DNA of 64,000 nt from Paenibacillus sp. FSL R7-0204 (GCF_038002225.1 NZ_JBBOCA010000001.1:3782001-3846000); one strand, 5' to 3'. Counted from the stretch's first letter, positions 1-8,473 are shown. Program-made: numbers and translations. The notes: generated from the letters alone by a model not told the origin.

Positions 1-675
1 CGCCTGCTGCATCAGGAAGGCTATACGGTCACGGAACGCACAGTGAGTGTGTACATGCGAGAAATGAAGCTCCGCTCTATTGTATCTAAGCCATACCGAG
101 TGCAGACGACCGATTCCAAGCATAATAATCCCATTGCACCAAACACACTGAACCAAGAGTTTAAGGTGCTTAAGCCCAATACCGTATGGGTCACCGACAT
201 CACGTATATCCCTTGTCGTGGAGGTCGCTTATACCTAGCTAGCGTCATGGATCTATGCACGCGAGAAATTGTAGGGTGGCGGCTGTATAACCATATGGAG
301 ACGAGCCTGGTCTTAGACGCGCTGCAGGCGGCGTACACGGCGAAGCGACCCGGCGAGGGCCTACTGCACCACTCTGACCGAGGGTCTCAATATACCTCAA
401 AAGAATATGTCGACCAACTAAAGACATACCACATGAAATCCAGCATGAGCCGTAAAGGAAACTGTTACGATAACGCCTGCATTGAGTCTTGGCACAGTAT
501 TTTAAAGAAAGAGCTCATCTACTGTAATCCGCGCTTCAAAAACCCGGAACAGGCATATGATGCTATTTTCCAATACATTGAGTTCTATTACAATCGCAAG
601 CGAATGCACAGCTCACTGGGGTATCTTTCCCCCGCCCGCTTTGCTAAGCAATTCACTAAAAAATCCGTTGCGTAA
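1..675 (+). CDS. IS3-family transposase OrfB (5' truncated by window edge)
   Basis: The reading frame is already open at base 1, so the N-terminus lies outside the window. The visible ~224 residues are the rve/DDE integrase core of IS3-group transposases. The first Asp is in WVTDITYI, the second in HHSDRGSQYTS, and the Glu in ACIESWHSILKKEL, followed by the usual FYNRKRMHSSLGYLSPARF tail. The enzyme cuts and joins the ends of its own element. The catalytic triad is intact, so this part can be functional. The upstream orfA and left end cannot be seen. Confidence 0.93.
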   Translation, partial: RLLHQEGYTVTERTVSVYMREMKLRSIVSKPYRVQTTDSKHNNPIAPNTLNQEFKVLKPNTVWVTDITYIPCRGGRLYLASVMDLCTREIVGWRLYNHMETSLVLDALQAAYTAKRPGEGLLHHSDRGSQYTSKEYVDQLKTYHMKSSMSRKGNCYDNACIESWHSILKKELIYCNPRFKNPEQAYDAIFQYIEFYYNRKRMHSSLGYLSPARFAKQFTKKSVA

Positions 676-701
676 CAGTCTACTTTCTTGACAGAAGTCC
701 A
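1..701 (+). mobile_element. IS3-family insertion sequence, right part
   Basis: This comprises the transposase frame plus its right terminus. Just after the stop codon, bases ~677-701 read as an IS3-type terminal inverted repeat ending ...TTGACAGAAGTCCA, which in reverse begins TGGACTTCTGTCAAG. The exact end and the target duplication are uncertain because the left end is outside the window. Confidence 0.7.
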
Positions 702-1156
702 CCACAGGCCTTATCCTTTGCACGTCAGCTCCGAAACGTCTCATAGAGAGACTATAAGGTCGCTTGAGTCCGTTACGCTGCTAAAAGTGGCGTTTTCGCG
801 GGGATAAGATCTCTCCGGTCCGTTAGATTTTCGGTTGATTGGGTTTAACAAGCTTATCCATCCTTTTTAATCTGATGCTCTACTAGAGTGTTGTTATCGA
901 ATGTTTATAGTTTCTTAATAGATGCCAACTTCATCAATAATTGCTGAACCCAAGTTTGATTAGCTGTTCATCAAATCGACAATATTACCATGTTCTTGTC
1001 CTCCGACATTTGTTTGTGATTTTTAGTGTTGTCCTTCGATAAGAGCATAGTCACTTGTATGACAAGAAATGGCCCCATTGGCGACAAGTCCCCTTCTGGC
1101 CAGAAAAAAACAACTCCTTAGAGTTGTTTTAATAATAATGTTTCTTAATATGGGTT
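702..1156. other. Intergenic stretch without recognisable gene
   Basis: About 450 bp right of the IS element hold no open frame with a credible start or a recognisable protein. The only structure seen is the hairpin at 1107-1130. It may be decayed DNA next to the insertion. Confidence 0.5.
1107..1130. terminator. Bidirectional hairpin terminator
   Basis: Perfect inverted repeat AAAACAACTC-CTTA-GAGTTGTTTT. The A-tract and T-tract give a U-run on either strand. It lies just downstream of the small minus-strand frame at 1157-1348. Confidence 0.65.
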
Positions 1157-1348
1157 TTAGCTAAGCCTTCTCAAAAAAGTAAACGGTAAGGCTAATGCAG
1201 ACATTCCCCATGCTGGAAGAAACAGCAATACTCTCTGGAACCTATTCCTGGTATCTTCTTCAAATGTATGAGCACATTTCCAGAGAAACTTTTCAGACCT
1301 TAAAATGATTTGCCTGCCAACCAAAAACAATAAAAATAACATGTTCAT
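1157..1348 (-). CDS. Small hypothetical membrane protein
   Basis: A 63-codon frame beginning MNMLFLLFLVGRQI. It has a hydrophobic N-terminus, a charged middle, and a second hydrophobic stretch (LFLPAWGMSALALPFTFL). A GGTGGTG sequence ~8 nt upstream could serve as a weak ribosome binding site, and a hairpin terminator follows on the same strand. Terminators on both sides (1107-1130 and 1395-1437) isolate it as a unit. I do not recognise the family, and it could be fortuitous. Confidence 0.35.
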   Translation of the reverse strand: MNMLFLLFLVGRQIILRSEKFLWKCAHTFEEDTRNRFQRVLLFLPAWGMSALALPFTFLRRLS

Positions 1349-1394
1349 ACTAAAAACACCACCCGATTTAAATTAACCACTTACCAGAAAAAAG

Positions 1395-1437
1395 AGCACG
1401 CGAATCTTCCTTTGTAGAAAAGGAAGATTCGCGTGCT
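1395..1437 (-). terminator. Strong rho-independent terminator
   Basis: A 19-bp perfect stem (arms 1395-1413 and 1419-1437) with a 5-nt loop. On the minus strand it is followed by CTTTTTTCT. It would end transcription of the decayed exonuclease frame at 1478-1786. Confidence 0.8.
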
Positions 1438-1477
1438 TCGCGTTTTAAGGTATTTGATTATTAACAGAATACCAGGA

Positions 1478-1786
1478 TTAATCATTTCCTGCAAATATTA
1501 TTTGGTCAAAAATCTTACCGAATATTTTCGCAATGTTCTTGGCATCGTCGATACCTCTATGGTGAGTACCTTCAAGCGGCAGTTTAAGCATAGTCAAGGC
1601 TCTTTCCATGCCTACTCCCCTCTCCTTACCAATCAATCTCCCGTGCTGATGCTTGAGACTGATATGGTTATCCGTCCATTCACTTGCGATTTGATGTAGT
1701 GCACAATCCTTCTGCAACTGGTTTTTATCATAAAATCCCCAGGAGCAGAGGACATAAGGTTCGTTACCTATCCACTCTTGGTTTTG
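1478..1786 (-). pseudogene. C-terminal remnant of KapD/ERI-1-type 3'-5' exonuclease
   Basis: The open frame runs from an in-frame TAA near 1787 to the stop at 1478 and encodes about 102 residues. It contains EPYVLCSWGFYDKNQL, then LKHQHG and the exonuclease III motif in GTHHRGIDDAKNIAKIF. These match the C-terminal half of DEDDh exonucleases of the KapD (inhibitor of the KinA sporulation pathway) type, which are roughly 200 residues long. The N-terminal half, carrying the first catalytic Asp/Glu pair, is missing and no start codon with a ribosome binding site precedes the fragment. The native terminator at 1395-1437 remains. I infer a dead gene. Confidence 0.75.
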
Positions 1787-1867
1787 TTATACTTTCAAGT
1801 GAGGTTTCAAACCTTCTATTTTCTTTTCGCACTTTAATTATATACCCACACAGAGGAGCGCAAAGAC

Positions 1868-2611
1868 ATGAACTTTTTCAAAAAATGGTTTGGCGGCAAT
1901 ACAATGGGGAAATCGGAAGACGGTACCACCATTTATGGTTATGACGCTGTGGATGAGCAGCAGATTACACCTCCCTCCAATATTCTGTACATGGAAGAAT
2001 TAAACGACCATTTCAATCGGGTCTTTCCCAACCGGGAAACCGGCGTGTTCCATGAACTGATTTCAGACATCGTACATATTGATGTGAATATTATGGAGGC
2101 CACACCAGATGAGCCATACCGGGTGCTGTACACCAATGGGATGAGCGATCTGCCGATGACACTCCCACAGGAGATCCGGGAAGAGTACAAGCATCTGGAG
2201 CGCGCGGAGCTGATGATGTTTTTGCCGGCGGACTGGCCGCTTACTCAGGAGGATTTTGAAGCGGAGGAGAACTACTGGCCCATCCGGCTGATGAAGATGC
2301 TTGCCCGGTTCCCCCATATGTATCAGACTTGGCTTGGCTACGGCCATACGATCCCCAACACTGAGGATTATGAGCCCTATGCGCCTAACACTGGGCTGTC
2401 CGGCGTGATCCTGTATGCTCTGCCGGAAGAGGTTAGCACCGTCCATACGAGAGATGGCAATCAGGTTCAGGTTTATTTCCTGGTCCCCCTGTACCAGGAG
2501 GAAATGGGGTTCAAGCTGGAGTCCGGCATGGACGAACTGGTGGCCAAGCTTTTCGAGCTTCCAGAGGATTTCCTCGTTCTGAATCCTAATAGATTCAACG
2601 CTTGTAAATAA
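1868..2611 (+). CDS. Suppressor-of-fused (SUFU) domain protein
   Basis: 247 residues beginning MNFFKKWFGG. The SUFU-like region (about residues 45-240) includes the FHELISDIVHIDV and LYTNGMSDLPM segments and a tail with VYFLVPLYQEEMGFKLE, typical of the bacterial SUFU family (Pfam SUFU). The bacterial function is unknown. Members are often linked to toxin-immunity or stress contexts, but nothing here proves that. The start is supported by GAGGAG ~10 nt upstream, and a terminator follows at 2643-2691. It appears to be a single-gene unit. Confidence 0.85.
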   Translation: MNFFKKWFGGNTMGKSEDGTTIYGYDAVDEQQITPPSNILYMEELNDHFNRVFPNRETGVFHELISDIVHIDVNIMEATPDEPYRVLYTNGMSDLPMTLPQEIREEYKHLERAELMMFLPADWPLTQEDFEAEENYWPIRLMKMLARFPHMYQTWLGYGHTIPNTEDYEPYAPNTGLSGVILYALPEEVSTVHTRDGNQVQVYFLVPLYQEEMGFKLESGMDELVAKLFELPEDFLVLNPNRFNACK

Positions 2612-2642
2612 CCGCCCCGATTAAAGGGGTGGAAATAGCTTT

Positions 2643-2691
2643 AAAAGGCTGAGCCTAAGTCAAGAATATGACTTTGGGTTCAGCCTTTTTT
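2643..2691 (+). terminator. Rho-independent terminator after the SUFU gene
   Basis: An AAAAGGCTGA arm pairs with TCAGCCTTTT. The inner arms AAGTCA and TGACTT extend the stem, and a T-run follows on the plus strand. Confidence 0.8.
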
Positions 2692-2729
2692 CTAGTCTAC
2701 CCAGTATACTTAGTCTTTCTCTTGTTCTT

Positions 2730-2975
2730 TCAGGCCTCCCGCCTGGTATCCTCTTCCCAAGAACGGTAGTAATCAATTTTACCCCGCAGAATTTCCAAAG
2801 TCTGATGAATCGTTTGAGCCTGCTCGATTAATTTGAGCTCATGCTCTTCCAGAAGTTTTCTGCGCTCTGGAATGCCCTCATTGCCAAGCCGCATCATATC
2901 AGCGAACTGTTGCATAAGTGCGATCGATCGGCATTCCTGTTGTCCTAAGCTTTGCGAGTAATTGTCCAGCGACAA
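2730..2975 (-). pseudogene. C-terminal remnant of a MerR-family regulator
   Basis: About 81 codons follow directly on an in-frame TAA, with no convincing start codon or ribosome binding site. The residues (LMQQFADMMRLGNEGIPERR, then the KLLEEHELKLIEQ helix and LEILRGKIDYY) match the antiparallel coiled-coil dimerisation region at the C-terminus of MerR-family regulators. The N-terminal winged-helix DNA-binding domain is absent. It sits downstream of arsC on the same strand and is probably a leftover unrelated to arsenic. Confidence 0.65.
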
Positions 2976-2999
2976 TAGTTATGTTTCTGGATATAAAAA

Positions 3000-3419
3000 C
3001 TACTCACCTGTTTCAGCAAATCGTTTGATGCGCTCGCCCACTTGATCACGAACCCGCTGAAACACCGCCCATTTTTCCTCATCTGTTCCTTGGGCCTTCG
3101 CCGGATCAGCGAATCCCCAGTGTTCACGTTTGACTTGTGGTGGAGTCATAGGACATTTATCGGCTGCATCACCACACAACGTAATCACGAGATCGGAGCT
3201 GTTCAGCAGCTGCGGATCAATAATATCTGATGTTTGACCTGAGATATCTATGCCTACTTCACTCATCGCCTGAACGGCTTTCGGATTTAAACCATGAGCC
3301 TCAATGCCGGCACTGTACACATTCCATTCATTGCTCAAATATTTCTTGGCCCAGCCTTCGGCCATCTGGCTTCGGCAGGAGTTTCCTGTACATAAGAAGT
3401 AAATGGTTTTCTTATTCAT
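3000..3419 (-). CDS. arsC: Arsenate reductase, thioredoxin-coupled
   Basis: 139 residues, the usual length for the low-molecular-weight phosphatase-type ArsC. It carries the P-loop [13 protein letters not shown] near residue 10 (nucleophilic Cys) and the redox pair Cys82/Cys89 in [13 protein letters not shown]. It reduces cytosolic arsenate to arsenite with thioredoxin as electron donor, supplying substrate to the ArsB pump encoded 21 nt upstream. It is the last gene of the minus-strand arsR-arsB-arsC operon. All catalytic cysteines are present. Confidence 0.95.
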   Translation of the reverse strand: MNKKTIYFLCTGNSCRSQMAEGWAKKYLSNEWNVYSAGIEAHGLNPKAVQAMSEVGIDISGQTSDIIDPQLLNSSDLVITLCGDAADKCPMTPPQVKREHWGFADPAKAQGTDEEKWAVFQRVRDQVGERIKRFAETGE

Positions 3420-3440
3420 CAGTCGCAGTCTCCTTTGATT

Positions 3441-4730
3441 TTAAAATAGATTTAATGTTATATATAAACCAAGCAGTGTGATGACCAGCGTTGGGATCGT
3501 CAAAATAATGCCTGTTTTGAAGTATGTTCCCCAGGATATCTTTACTCCTTTGGTGGAAAGCACGTGCAGCCACAGTAAGGTAGCCAGTGAACCAATGGGT
3601 GTTTTCTTCGGACCTAAGTCAGAACCAATAACATTTGCATATATCAAAGCTTCCTTAATCAGTCCGGAAGTGTTCGTGGCATCAATGGCCAGTGCATCAA
3701 TCATTACAGTAGGCATGTTGTTCATTATGGAGGAGATCACCGCGGCAATAAAGCCCATCCCCATCGTTGCTGCGAACAGCCCTTGATCGGCAACGGCCTG
3801 GATGGCATCAGCTAATACATTCGTAAGCCCCGCATTTCTTAGACCATATACGACAACATACATGCCGATGGAAAAGAAAACAATCGCCCAAGGTGCTCCC
3901 TTCACCACTTCCATTGCAGGTACAGCTGGACTTCTCCTTGCCATAAGCAGGAAAAAGATTGCGATAACCCCGGCTACAACGGACACTGGGATATTCAGGA
4001 ACTCACTCACGAAGTACCCTGCCAGCAGAACCGCTAATACCCACCAGGATAGCTTGAGCATCTTCTTATCTTTGATAGCTTCCGCCGGATTTTTCAGCTG
4101 GGAGCTGTCAAAGTTTCTGGGAATGCTTTTGCGGAAGAAGAAATAAAGCACGAGAATACTTGCCCCTAAGGAGAATAAGGTAGGCATTATCATCCGTCCG
4201 GCATATTCCATAAAGGTAAGTCCAAAAAAGTCAGCTGACACGATATTTACTAAGTTGCTGACAACCAGCGGTAAAGAAGTAGTATCTGCTATGAACCCGC
4301 TGGCAATGATGAAAGGAAACACCCTCTTCTCATCAAAATTCAGCGCACGGACCATGGCCAGCACAATCGGTGTTAGAATGAGCGCTGCTCCGTCGTTAGC
4401 AAAAAATGCCGCTACGATGGCGCCAAGAATGATGACATAGATAAACATCCGGGTTCCATTCCCGTTAGCAGCTTTGGCCATATGTAAAGCAGCCCATTCG
4501 AAGAATCCAATTTTATCGAGGATTAGGGAGATCAAAATGATTGCTACAAAGGCCAATGTGGCATTCCACACAATCAGCGTAACATCCAGAACATCCTTCA
4601 AGCTGACGACACCGACAAGTAAGGCGAGTAACGCTCCGCCGCAGGCAGACCAGCCAATGGACAGATGTTTAGGCTGCCAAATGACAAAAATTAATGTGAC
4701 GATAAATATAAGACTCGCTGAAACTACCAA
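3441..4730 (-). CDS. arsB: Arsenite efflux permease ArsB
   Basis: 429 residues, full length for ArsB, with 10-12 hydrophobic segments. Recognisable pieces include [29 protein letters not shown] and the C-terminal [20 protein letters not shown], which are family signatures. It expels arsenite or antimonite across the membrane, driven by the proton gradient. Second gene of the ars operon; arsR lies upstream with a 117-nt AT-rich gap and arsC follows 21 nt downstream. No sign of damage. Confidence 0.95.
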   Translation of the reverse strand: MVVSASLIFIVTLIFVIWQPKHLSIGWSACGGALLALLVGVVSLKDVLDVTLIVWNATLAFVAIILISLILDKIGFFEWAALHMAKAANGNGTRMFIYVIILGAIVAAFFANDGAALILTPIVLAMVRALNFDEKRVFPFIIASGFIADTTSLPLVVSNLVNIVSADFFGLTFMEYAGRMIMPTLFSLGASILVLYFFFRKSIPRNFDSSQLKNPAEAIKDKKMLKLSWWVLAVLLAGYFVSEFLNIPVSVVAGVIAIFFLLMARRSPAVPAMEVVKGAPWAIVFFSIGMYVVVYGLRNAGLTNVLADAIQAVADQGLFAATMGMGFIAAVISSIMNNMPTVMIDALAIDATNTSGLIKEALIYANVIGSDLGPKKTPIGSLATLLWLHVLSTKGVKISWGTYFKTGIILTIPTLVITLLGLYITLNLF

Positions 4731-4743
4731 ATGATCTCCCCCA

Positions 4744-4832
4744 TTATATGTCTATATAACACATTGCAGAGCACTCCCTTCAAATGCTTAAGTATAATAA
4801 CGTACATCATTATATAATTATATGATTATATA
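4744..4832. promoter_or_regulatory. AT-rich palindromes between arsR and arsB
   Basis: The arsR-arsB gap contains a palindrome at 4811-4832 (TATATAAT-6 nt-ATTATATA) and a smaller one near 4745 (TTATAT-4 nt-ATATAA). Both resemble the AT-rich palindrome upstream of arsR. They may be extra ArsR sites or an mRNA processing region. This is inference from symmetry only. Confidence 0.35.
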
Positions 4833-4847
4833 TTCAATATCAAAATA

Positions 4848-5174
4848 TTACTCGCAGCAGGCAGCACCAGACGGCTTGTTTAAACTGGATAGAATGAAGC
4901 TGGTATCCGGTGTAAGCTGAAGAATGGCCGCAACATGAGGCTTATCTTCAATGCTTAAAGAGTAATACACCCACTGACCTTTTTTTTGTTCCTTAACCAA
5001 TCCGCTGCTTTTCAATTTGCGCAGATGCTGGCTTACGGCTGGTTGGGAGATGTCAAAAAGATCCACGAATTCACATACACACCACTCCCGTTCTTTTAAA
5101 AGGGTTAGAATCGTGAGCCGTGTTTTATCTCCAAGGAGTTTTAAATCTTCCGCAAGTTCATTTAGTACATTCAT
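4848..5174 (-). CDS. arsR: Arsenic-responsive repressor ArsR
   Basis: 108 residues from the ATG at 5174, which is preceded by GGGAGGAG at ideal spacing. An upstream in-frame start at 5204 lacks a ribosome binding site. The winged helix-turn-helix (DISQPAVSQHLRKLKSSGLV) is preceded by the metal-binding box EWCVCEFVDLF, whose two cysteines bind arsenite. A further Cys pair ends the protein (GAACCE). It should repress arsR-arsB-arsC until arsenite binds. The palindrome at 5194-5213 is the likely operator. Confidence 0.95.
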   Translation of the reverse strand: MNVLNELAEDLKLLGDKTRLTILTLLKEREWCVCEFVDLFDISQPAVSQHLRKLKSSGLVKEQKKGQWVYYSLSIEDKPHVAAILQLTPDTSFILSSLNKPSGAACCE

Positions 5175-5193
5175 ATAAAAGCTCCTCCCATCT

Positions 5194-5213
5194 ATATAAG
5201 GCAATACTTATAT
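5194..5213 (-). promoter_or_regulatory. Probable ArsR operator
   Basis: Perfect palindrome ATATAAG-GCAATA-CTTATAT, directly upstream of the arsR ribosome binding site, where binding would block the promoter. The assignment rests on position and symmetry. Confidence 0.6.
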
Positions 5214-5305
5214 TCTAAGACCTTAATGGCCAATTAGCAACCAGATGAAAATAATATTTGCATTTTGCAATCAATTACGGTATAACCAGTTCAAGAGGTG
5301 AACAC

Positions 5306-5755
5306 ATGGAAACCCCACGAGAACTATTTCAAATCATGACCCGGCGTTTAGGATTGCTCAATAAGGACTGCTGCAGTGTAAGGGGATGTAAACTATCCGC
5401 GGCCCAAAGCCATCTGCTTTATGAGATCGCCCGGAGCCACAATCCTTCCATGCAGCAAGTTGCCGAAGTACTGGGCACGGATATTACCACCTTCAGCAGA
5501 CAAGTCCAGTCGTTGGTGAAAATGAATTTGGTAAAAAAGACACCTGAACCCAGCGATCGGAGAATCTATACCCTTTCCCTTACTTCCGAAGGAAAACTGG
5601 TGGCTGCAACTATTGATCAACAAATGAATGAATACCTGAATGAAGCCTTCTCGCATATGAGTGAGTTTGAAGTAGAAACATTGCTACGATCCATCAAGCT
5701 TTTCAACGATGCTATGGGGAAGTCCAGCAATTGCTGCGCACCTGTTAAAGGGTGA
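5306..5755 (+). CDS. MarR-family regulator with cysteine clusters
   Basis: 149 residues from the ATG at 5306 (AGAGGTG upstream; an earlier in-frame ATG at 5258 has no ribosome binding site). The MarR winged helix spans roughly residues 40-105 (MQQVAEVLGTDITTFSRQV and the wing PEPSDRRIYTLSLT). Unlike most MarR proteins it has an N-terminal DCCSVRGCKLS and a C-terminal NCCAPVKG, so a thiol-based metalloid sensor is plausible. It is divergent from arsR and directly upstream of the broken arsM and the arsN-like gene, which it probably controls. Confidence 0.85.
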   Translation: METPRELFQIMTRRLGLLNKDCCSVRGCKLSAAQSHLLYEIARSHNPSMQQVAEVLGTDITTFSRQVQSLVKMNLVKKTPEPSDRRIYTLSLTSEGKLVAATIDQQMNEYLNEAFSHMSEFEVETLLRSIKLFNDAMGKSSNCCAPVKG

Positions 5756-5814
5756 TTTCCCTTGGCCTTTATTTGTAACTTGCAAGTTATTTTAATGATA
5801 AGGAGTGTGTATTC

Positions 5815-6355
5815 ATGAACAAACTTACGAATGACCAAATCCGCCAAAATGTACGGGGACGTTATCAAACCATTGCTGTACAAAAGGCCGAACCTGCCTC
5901 CTCCTGCTGCTCCTCTGCTGACAGCTGCTGTGACAGCCCAACTGATTATGATGCCATATCTGCTAAAATGGGATATTCTAGTGAGGATCTGGCCGCAGCT
6001 CCTGAAGGCGCAAATTTAGGGCTGTGTGATTAACCTCTCGCCTGATAAGCAGCAAGTATTCCGTGAAGCCTATCGCGTTCTTATGCCCGGAGGGCGTCTG
6101 GCCATCTCTGATATTGTAACTACAGCTGAGCTCCCCCCCGAGATCAAAAATGACCTGGGCGAATTATATTCGGGTTGTATCTCCGGGGCCTCTTTCATTT
6201 CTGATCTGGAGATGATGCTTCAGGAAAGTGGCTTTACTGAGATCCATATTGAGCCCAAAGACGAATCCAGAACATTCATCAAAGATTGGGTTCCCGGTGC
6301 GAACGTTGAGCAATACATCGTCTCTACTGTGATTAAAGCGAGAAAACAATCTTAA
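5815..6355 (+). pseudogene. arsM: Arsenite S-adenosylmethionine methyltransferase with internal out-of-frame deletion
   Basis: The N-terminal piece (5815-6033) has the ArsM start, the Cys pairs SSCCSSADSCC and GYSSEDLAAAPEGANLG. It then meets, at about 6020-6026 and in another frame, CVINLSPDKQQVFREAYRVL and the rest of the ArsM C-terminus up to 6355, including YSGCISGA and EPKDESRTFIKDW. Only ~180 codons remain against roughly 260-280 in intact ArsM. The lost segment is the SAM-binding Rossmann core. The product cannot methylate arsenic. The gene keeps a good start (AAGGAG) and lies between the MarR and ArsN-like genes. Confidence 0.9.
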
Positions 6356-6367
6356 GGGGATGTTCAA

Positions 6368-6865
6368 ATGATCACTACATTAACTGTTCGTCAGGCCACA
6401 CCAGAAGATATCGGTAGTATCCTCCGAATCTATAATCAGGGAATCGAGGATCGAATCGCTACACTTGAAACAGAGACGAAAGATTTCTCTTATATGGAGG
6501 CGTGGTTCAAAGATCATCAAGGCCGCTATAGCGTTATTGTAGCGGAACGAGAAGGTGAAGTGATTGGCTGGGCCTCCCTGAATCCCTATTCCCTCCGCTG
6601 CGCTTATAACGGGGTCGCTGACCTGTCCGTTTACATTGATCGCGGCTTCCGTGGCCAAGGTGTAGGCAGCTCCCTCCTGGAGTCCTTACACAAGGTAGCA
6701 AAAGAAAATAGCTTTTATAAAATGGTTCTCTTTACCTTTCCGTTTAATGAGAGTGGTCAAGGATTGTACCGGAAGATGGGCTACCGGCAGGTCGGTGTAT
6801 TTGAGAAGCAAGGATTAATGGACGGAGCGTTCATAGATGTGATGATTATGGAGAAGCTACTATAG
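6368..6865 (+). CDS. arsN: ArsN/phosphinothricin-type GNAT acetyltransferase
   Basis: 165 residues of the PAT/ArsN branch of GNAT enzymes. Seen: TVRQATPEDIGSILRIYNQG, the substrate-site motif ATLETE, the acetyl-CoA loop RGFRGQGVGSSLLESL, and a C-terminal GYRQVGVFEKQG. Such enzymes acetylate the amino group of phosphinothricin or arsinothricin. Position at the end of the marR-arsM unit, 12 nt after arsM, favours an arsinothricin or related organoarsenical substrate. The gene is intact with AAGGGG before the start. Exact specificity is inferred. Confidence 0.85.
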   Translation: MITTLTVRQATPEDIGSILRIYNQGIEDRIATLETETKDFSYMEAWFKDHQGRYSVIVAEREGEVIGWASLNPYSLRCAYNGVADLSVYIDRGFRGQGVGSSLLESLHKVAKENSFYKMVLFTFPFNESGQGLYRKMGYRQVGVFEKQGLMDGAFIDVMIMEKLL

Positions 6866-6880
6866 TCTCCAAAATACGAA

Positions 6881-6918
6881 AAGGCCCAAGCGACTGTTTC
6901 TGTTGTCAAATTGGGCTA
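6881..6918. terminator. Weak hairpin terminator between convergent genes
   Basis: GGCCCAA (6883-6889) pairs with TTGGGCT (6911-6917) around an inner GAC/GTC stem. T-rich flanks on the minus strand fit the 3' end of the dinB remnant. It could also end the plus-strand ars unit. Confidence 0.45.
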
Positions 6919-6927
6919 ATATGATCA

Positions 6928-7130
6928 CTAAAGTTTAGCGAGGTTCATTTTCGGCGGGATATATCCGAGTTGTCTGCCCATTTTTACAATTTGTCCTCTA
7001 TGATGAAATTCGTGGGTAGTAGCCCGTATAGCAATGGCGATTGCTCCACATAAGCCTTGATATCCATTCGTCTGGCGACCGACTTTAATGCGTCTGCCGC
7101 TTGCTGTTCCCAGTCTTTGTTATCATGCAT
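6928..7130 (-). pseudogene. DinB-family remnant, frameshifted
   Basis: A start with AAGGGGG (ATG at 7130) opens MHDNKDWEQQAADALKS, but this frame closes early. In another frame the same DNA reads CGAIAIAIRATTHEFHHRG, then QIVKMGRQLGYIPPK and MNLAKL-stop (6928). That is the C-terminal helix of DinB/YfiT-like proteins with the metal-ligand His region HEFHHRGQ. Intact DinB proteins are ~150-170 residues; only ~65 codons are left. A frameshift and a large deletion have destroyed the gene. Confidence 0.65.
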
Positions 7131-7205
7131 ATTACATTTCCCCCTTCTACAAGTATTTCAAGTGTACTTGCGCAGAAGGATGTAATCTTGTAAAAAATTG
7201 CTCTT

Positions 7206-8015
7206 CTAAATCGACATCGCATATTGCCTGGGCGTTGCCCCTACAATTTTCAAGAAAGCCTTGGTAAAATGGCTTTGGTCATAATAACCTGCCTCTGCCG
7301 CGATATCAACGATAGGACGTTGCTTCGCCAGTTGGATTTTGGCATGATTGATGCGCAGCAGGTTTTGATAGGCGTGAGGGGGCAGATGGCTCCCTTTCTT
7401 GAAGAGCCGGATCAGATGAAAGCGGCTGATTCCGGCTTCCTGTTCCAATTGCTCAAGCGTGACCTGCCCGGTAAAATTCGCCTGTAAGTAGTCTTTGATC
7501 CGCTTCACGTATTTTTGCTCCTGAACACCTGATGAGCCTGTGTGCCCCAGGTCATTCTCGTTAGGGTCAACCAAAGCTTGCACCAGTTCAATGAGAGCCG
7601 TCTCGGTTTCAAGCGGAGTACCGCTGCCTGCGAGCGCACCCATCGTATGATTTAATCGTTTGCGGCACGCTTCATTCTTGCCTCCGCCCAGCAAGAACGG
7701 GATGTGCAGCTGATTAAGCTCCCCCCGTCCAAGCTTGTGCAGCCAGTCTGGGCGGATAAACAACATCTTATAGCGCCATTCCACGTCCGGTGCCGGATGG
7801 CAGGCATGTAGCATCATCGGCGGAAAACTGATCATCCTACCCGCTTCCACCTGAATCTGTTCACCGTCGCACCAAGCGTTCGTGTGGCCTGCATCTATGA
7901 GCCCGACCGAATATTCTTCGTGAAAATGCCTATGGTAGGCTAGATCGTCCGCCGTACAGTGCTTCCCCTCCAGAAAGGGAAGCGCTTCATCCCGGTAAAA
8001 CGTAACTTCAGGCAT
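7206..8015 (-). CDS. AraC-family transcriptional regulator with cupin domain
   Basis: 269 residues. The N-terminal AraC-type cupin (residues ~1-150) has HRHFHEEYSVGLIDAG and SFPPMMLHACHP. The C-terminal double helix-turn-helix (~170-268) includes LEQLEQEAGISRFHLIRLFKK and the signature GYYDQSHFTKAFLKIVGATPRQY. It probably senses a small molecule and activates nearby genes. It starts 2 nt after the GNAT gene on the same strand, with GAAGGAA inside that gene's end, so the two are translationally linked. The ligand is unknown. Confidence 0.9.
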   Translation of the reverse strand: MPEVTFYRDEALPFLEGKHCTADDLAYHRHFHEEYSVGLIDAGHTNAWCDGEQIQVEAGRMISFPPMMLHACHPAPDVEWRYKMLFIRPDWLHKLGRGELNQLHIPFLLGGGKNEACRKRLNHTMGALAGSGTPLETETALIELVQALVDPNENDLGHTGSSGVQEQKYVKRIKDYLQANFTGQVTLEQLEQEAGISRFHLIRLFKKGSHLPPHAYQNLLRINHAKIQLAKQRPIVDIAAEAGYYDQSHFTKAFLKIVGATPRQYAMSI

Positions 8016-8017
8016 GA

Positions 8018-8473
8018 CTACAGTTCCTTCGTCATAAAACTACTATTCGGATCTGGGATATAATCTGCAAATGGCTCACAATAGGTGAAGCCGAAATCTT
8101 CATACAGCTTGCGGGCGGGGATGAATGAATCCATGGAGCCAGTCTCCAGACTGATCCGTTTGTACCCGCGGCTTATGGCTACTTCAATAATATGAGCAAG
8201 AATATTTCTGGCTACACCTTTGCGCAAATGCTTCTTAGCAGTCCGCATCGATTTGAGCTCAGCATGTTCTTTGTCCAATTCCTTGATCGCCCCGCAGCCC
8301 AGAAGCTCTTCATCCTCCCAAGCGCACCAGAAGGTAATTTCCGGCTGCTTCAACCCGTCCAGATTAAGGGCATGAATGCTCTCTGGCGGAGAGTCCTCTG
8401 CCATTCCTTGCAAATGTTCTGCAATTAATCCAATCACCTGTGCTCCACTTAAATCATCTACAAGAATCTTCAC
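8018..8473 (-). CDS. GNAT-family N-acetyltransferase
   Basis: About 151 residues from the GTG at 8473, chosen because AGGAG lies 8 nt upstream (another GTG at 8482 is too close to it). GNAT features are EDEELLGCGAIKELD and an acetyl-CoA loop of the form RTAKKHLRKGVARNILAHII, then KRISLETGSMDSFIPARKLY and FGFTYCEPFADY. These resemble the YhbS/PhnO-like small-molecule acetyltransferases. It is paired with the AraC regulator. The substrate is not evident. Confidence 0.85.
   Translation of the reverse strand: MKILVDDLSGAQVIGLIAEHLQGMAEDSPPESIHALNLDGLKQPEITFWCAWEDEELLGCGAIKELDKEHAELKSMRTAKKHLRKGVARNILAHIIEVAISRGYKRISLETGSMDSFIPARKLYEDFGFTYCEPFADYIPDPNSSFMTKEL

Noticed and set aside
702..1156. Possible CRISPR or phage remnant right of the IS element
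   Set aside because: No repeated units, integrase or att-like duplications were seen.
1433..1699. Plus-strand 88-codon frame
   Set aside because: It lies opposite the exonuclease remnant, which has clear family motifs; no ribosome binding site.
6026..6355. A possible independent 109-codon methyltransferase
   Set aside because: Its sequence is the ArsM C-terminus only, without SAM-binding motifs or a start signal; treated as part of the arsM pseudogene.
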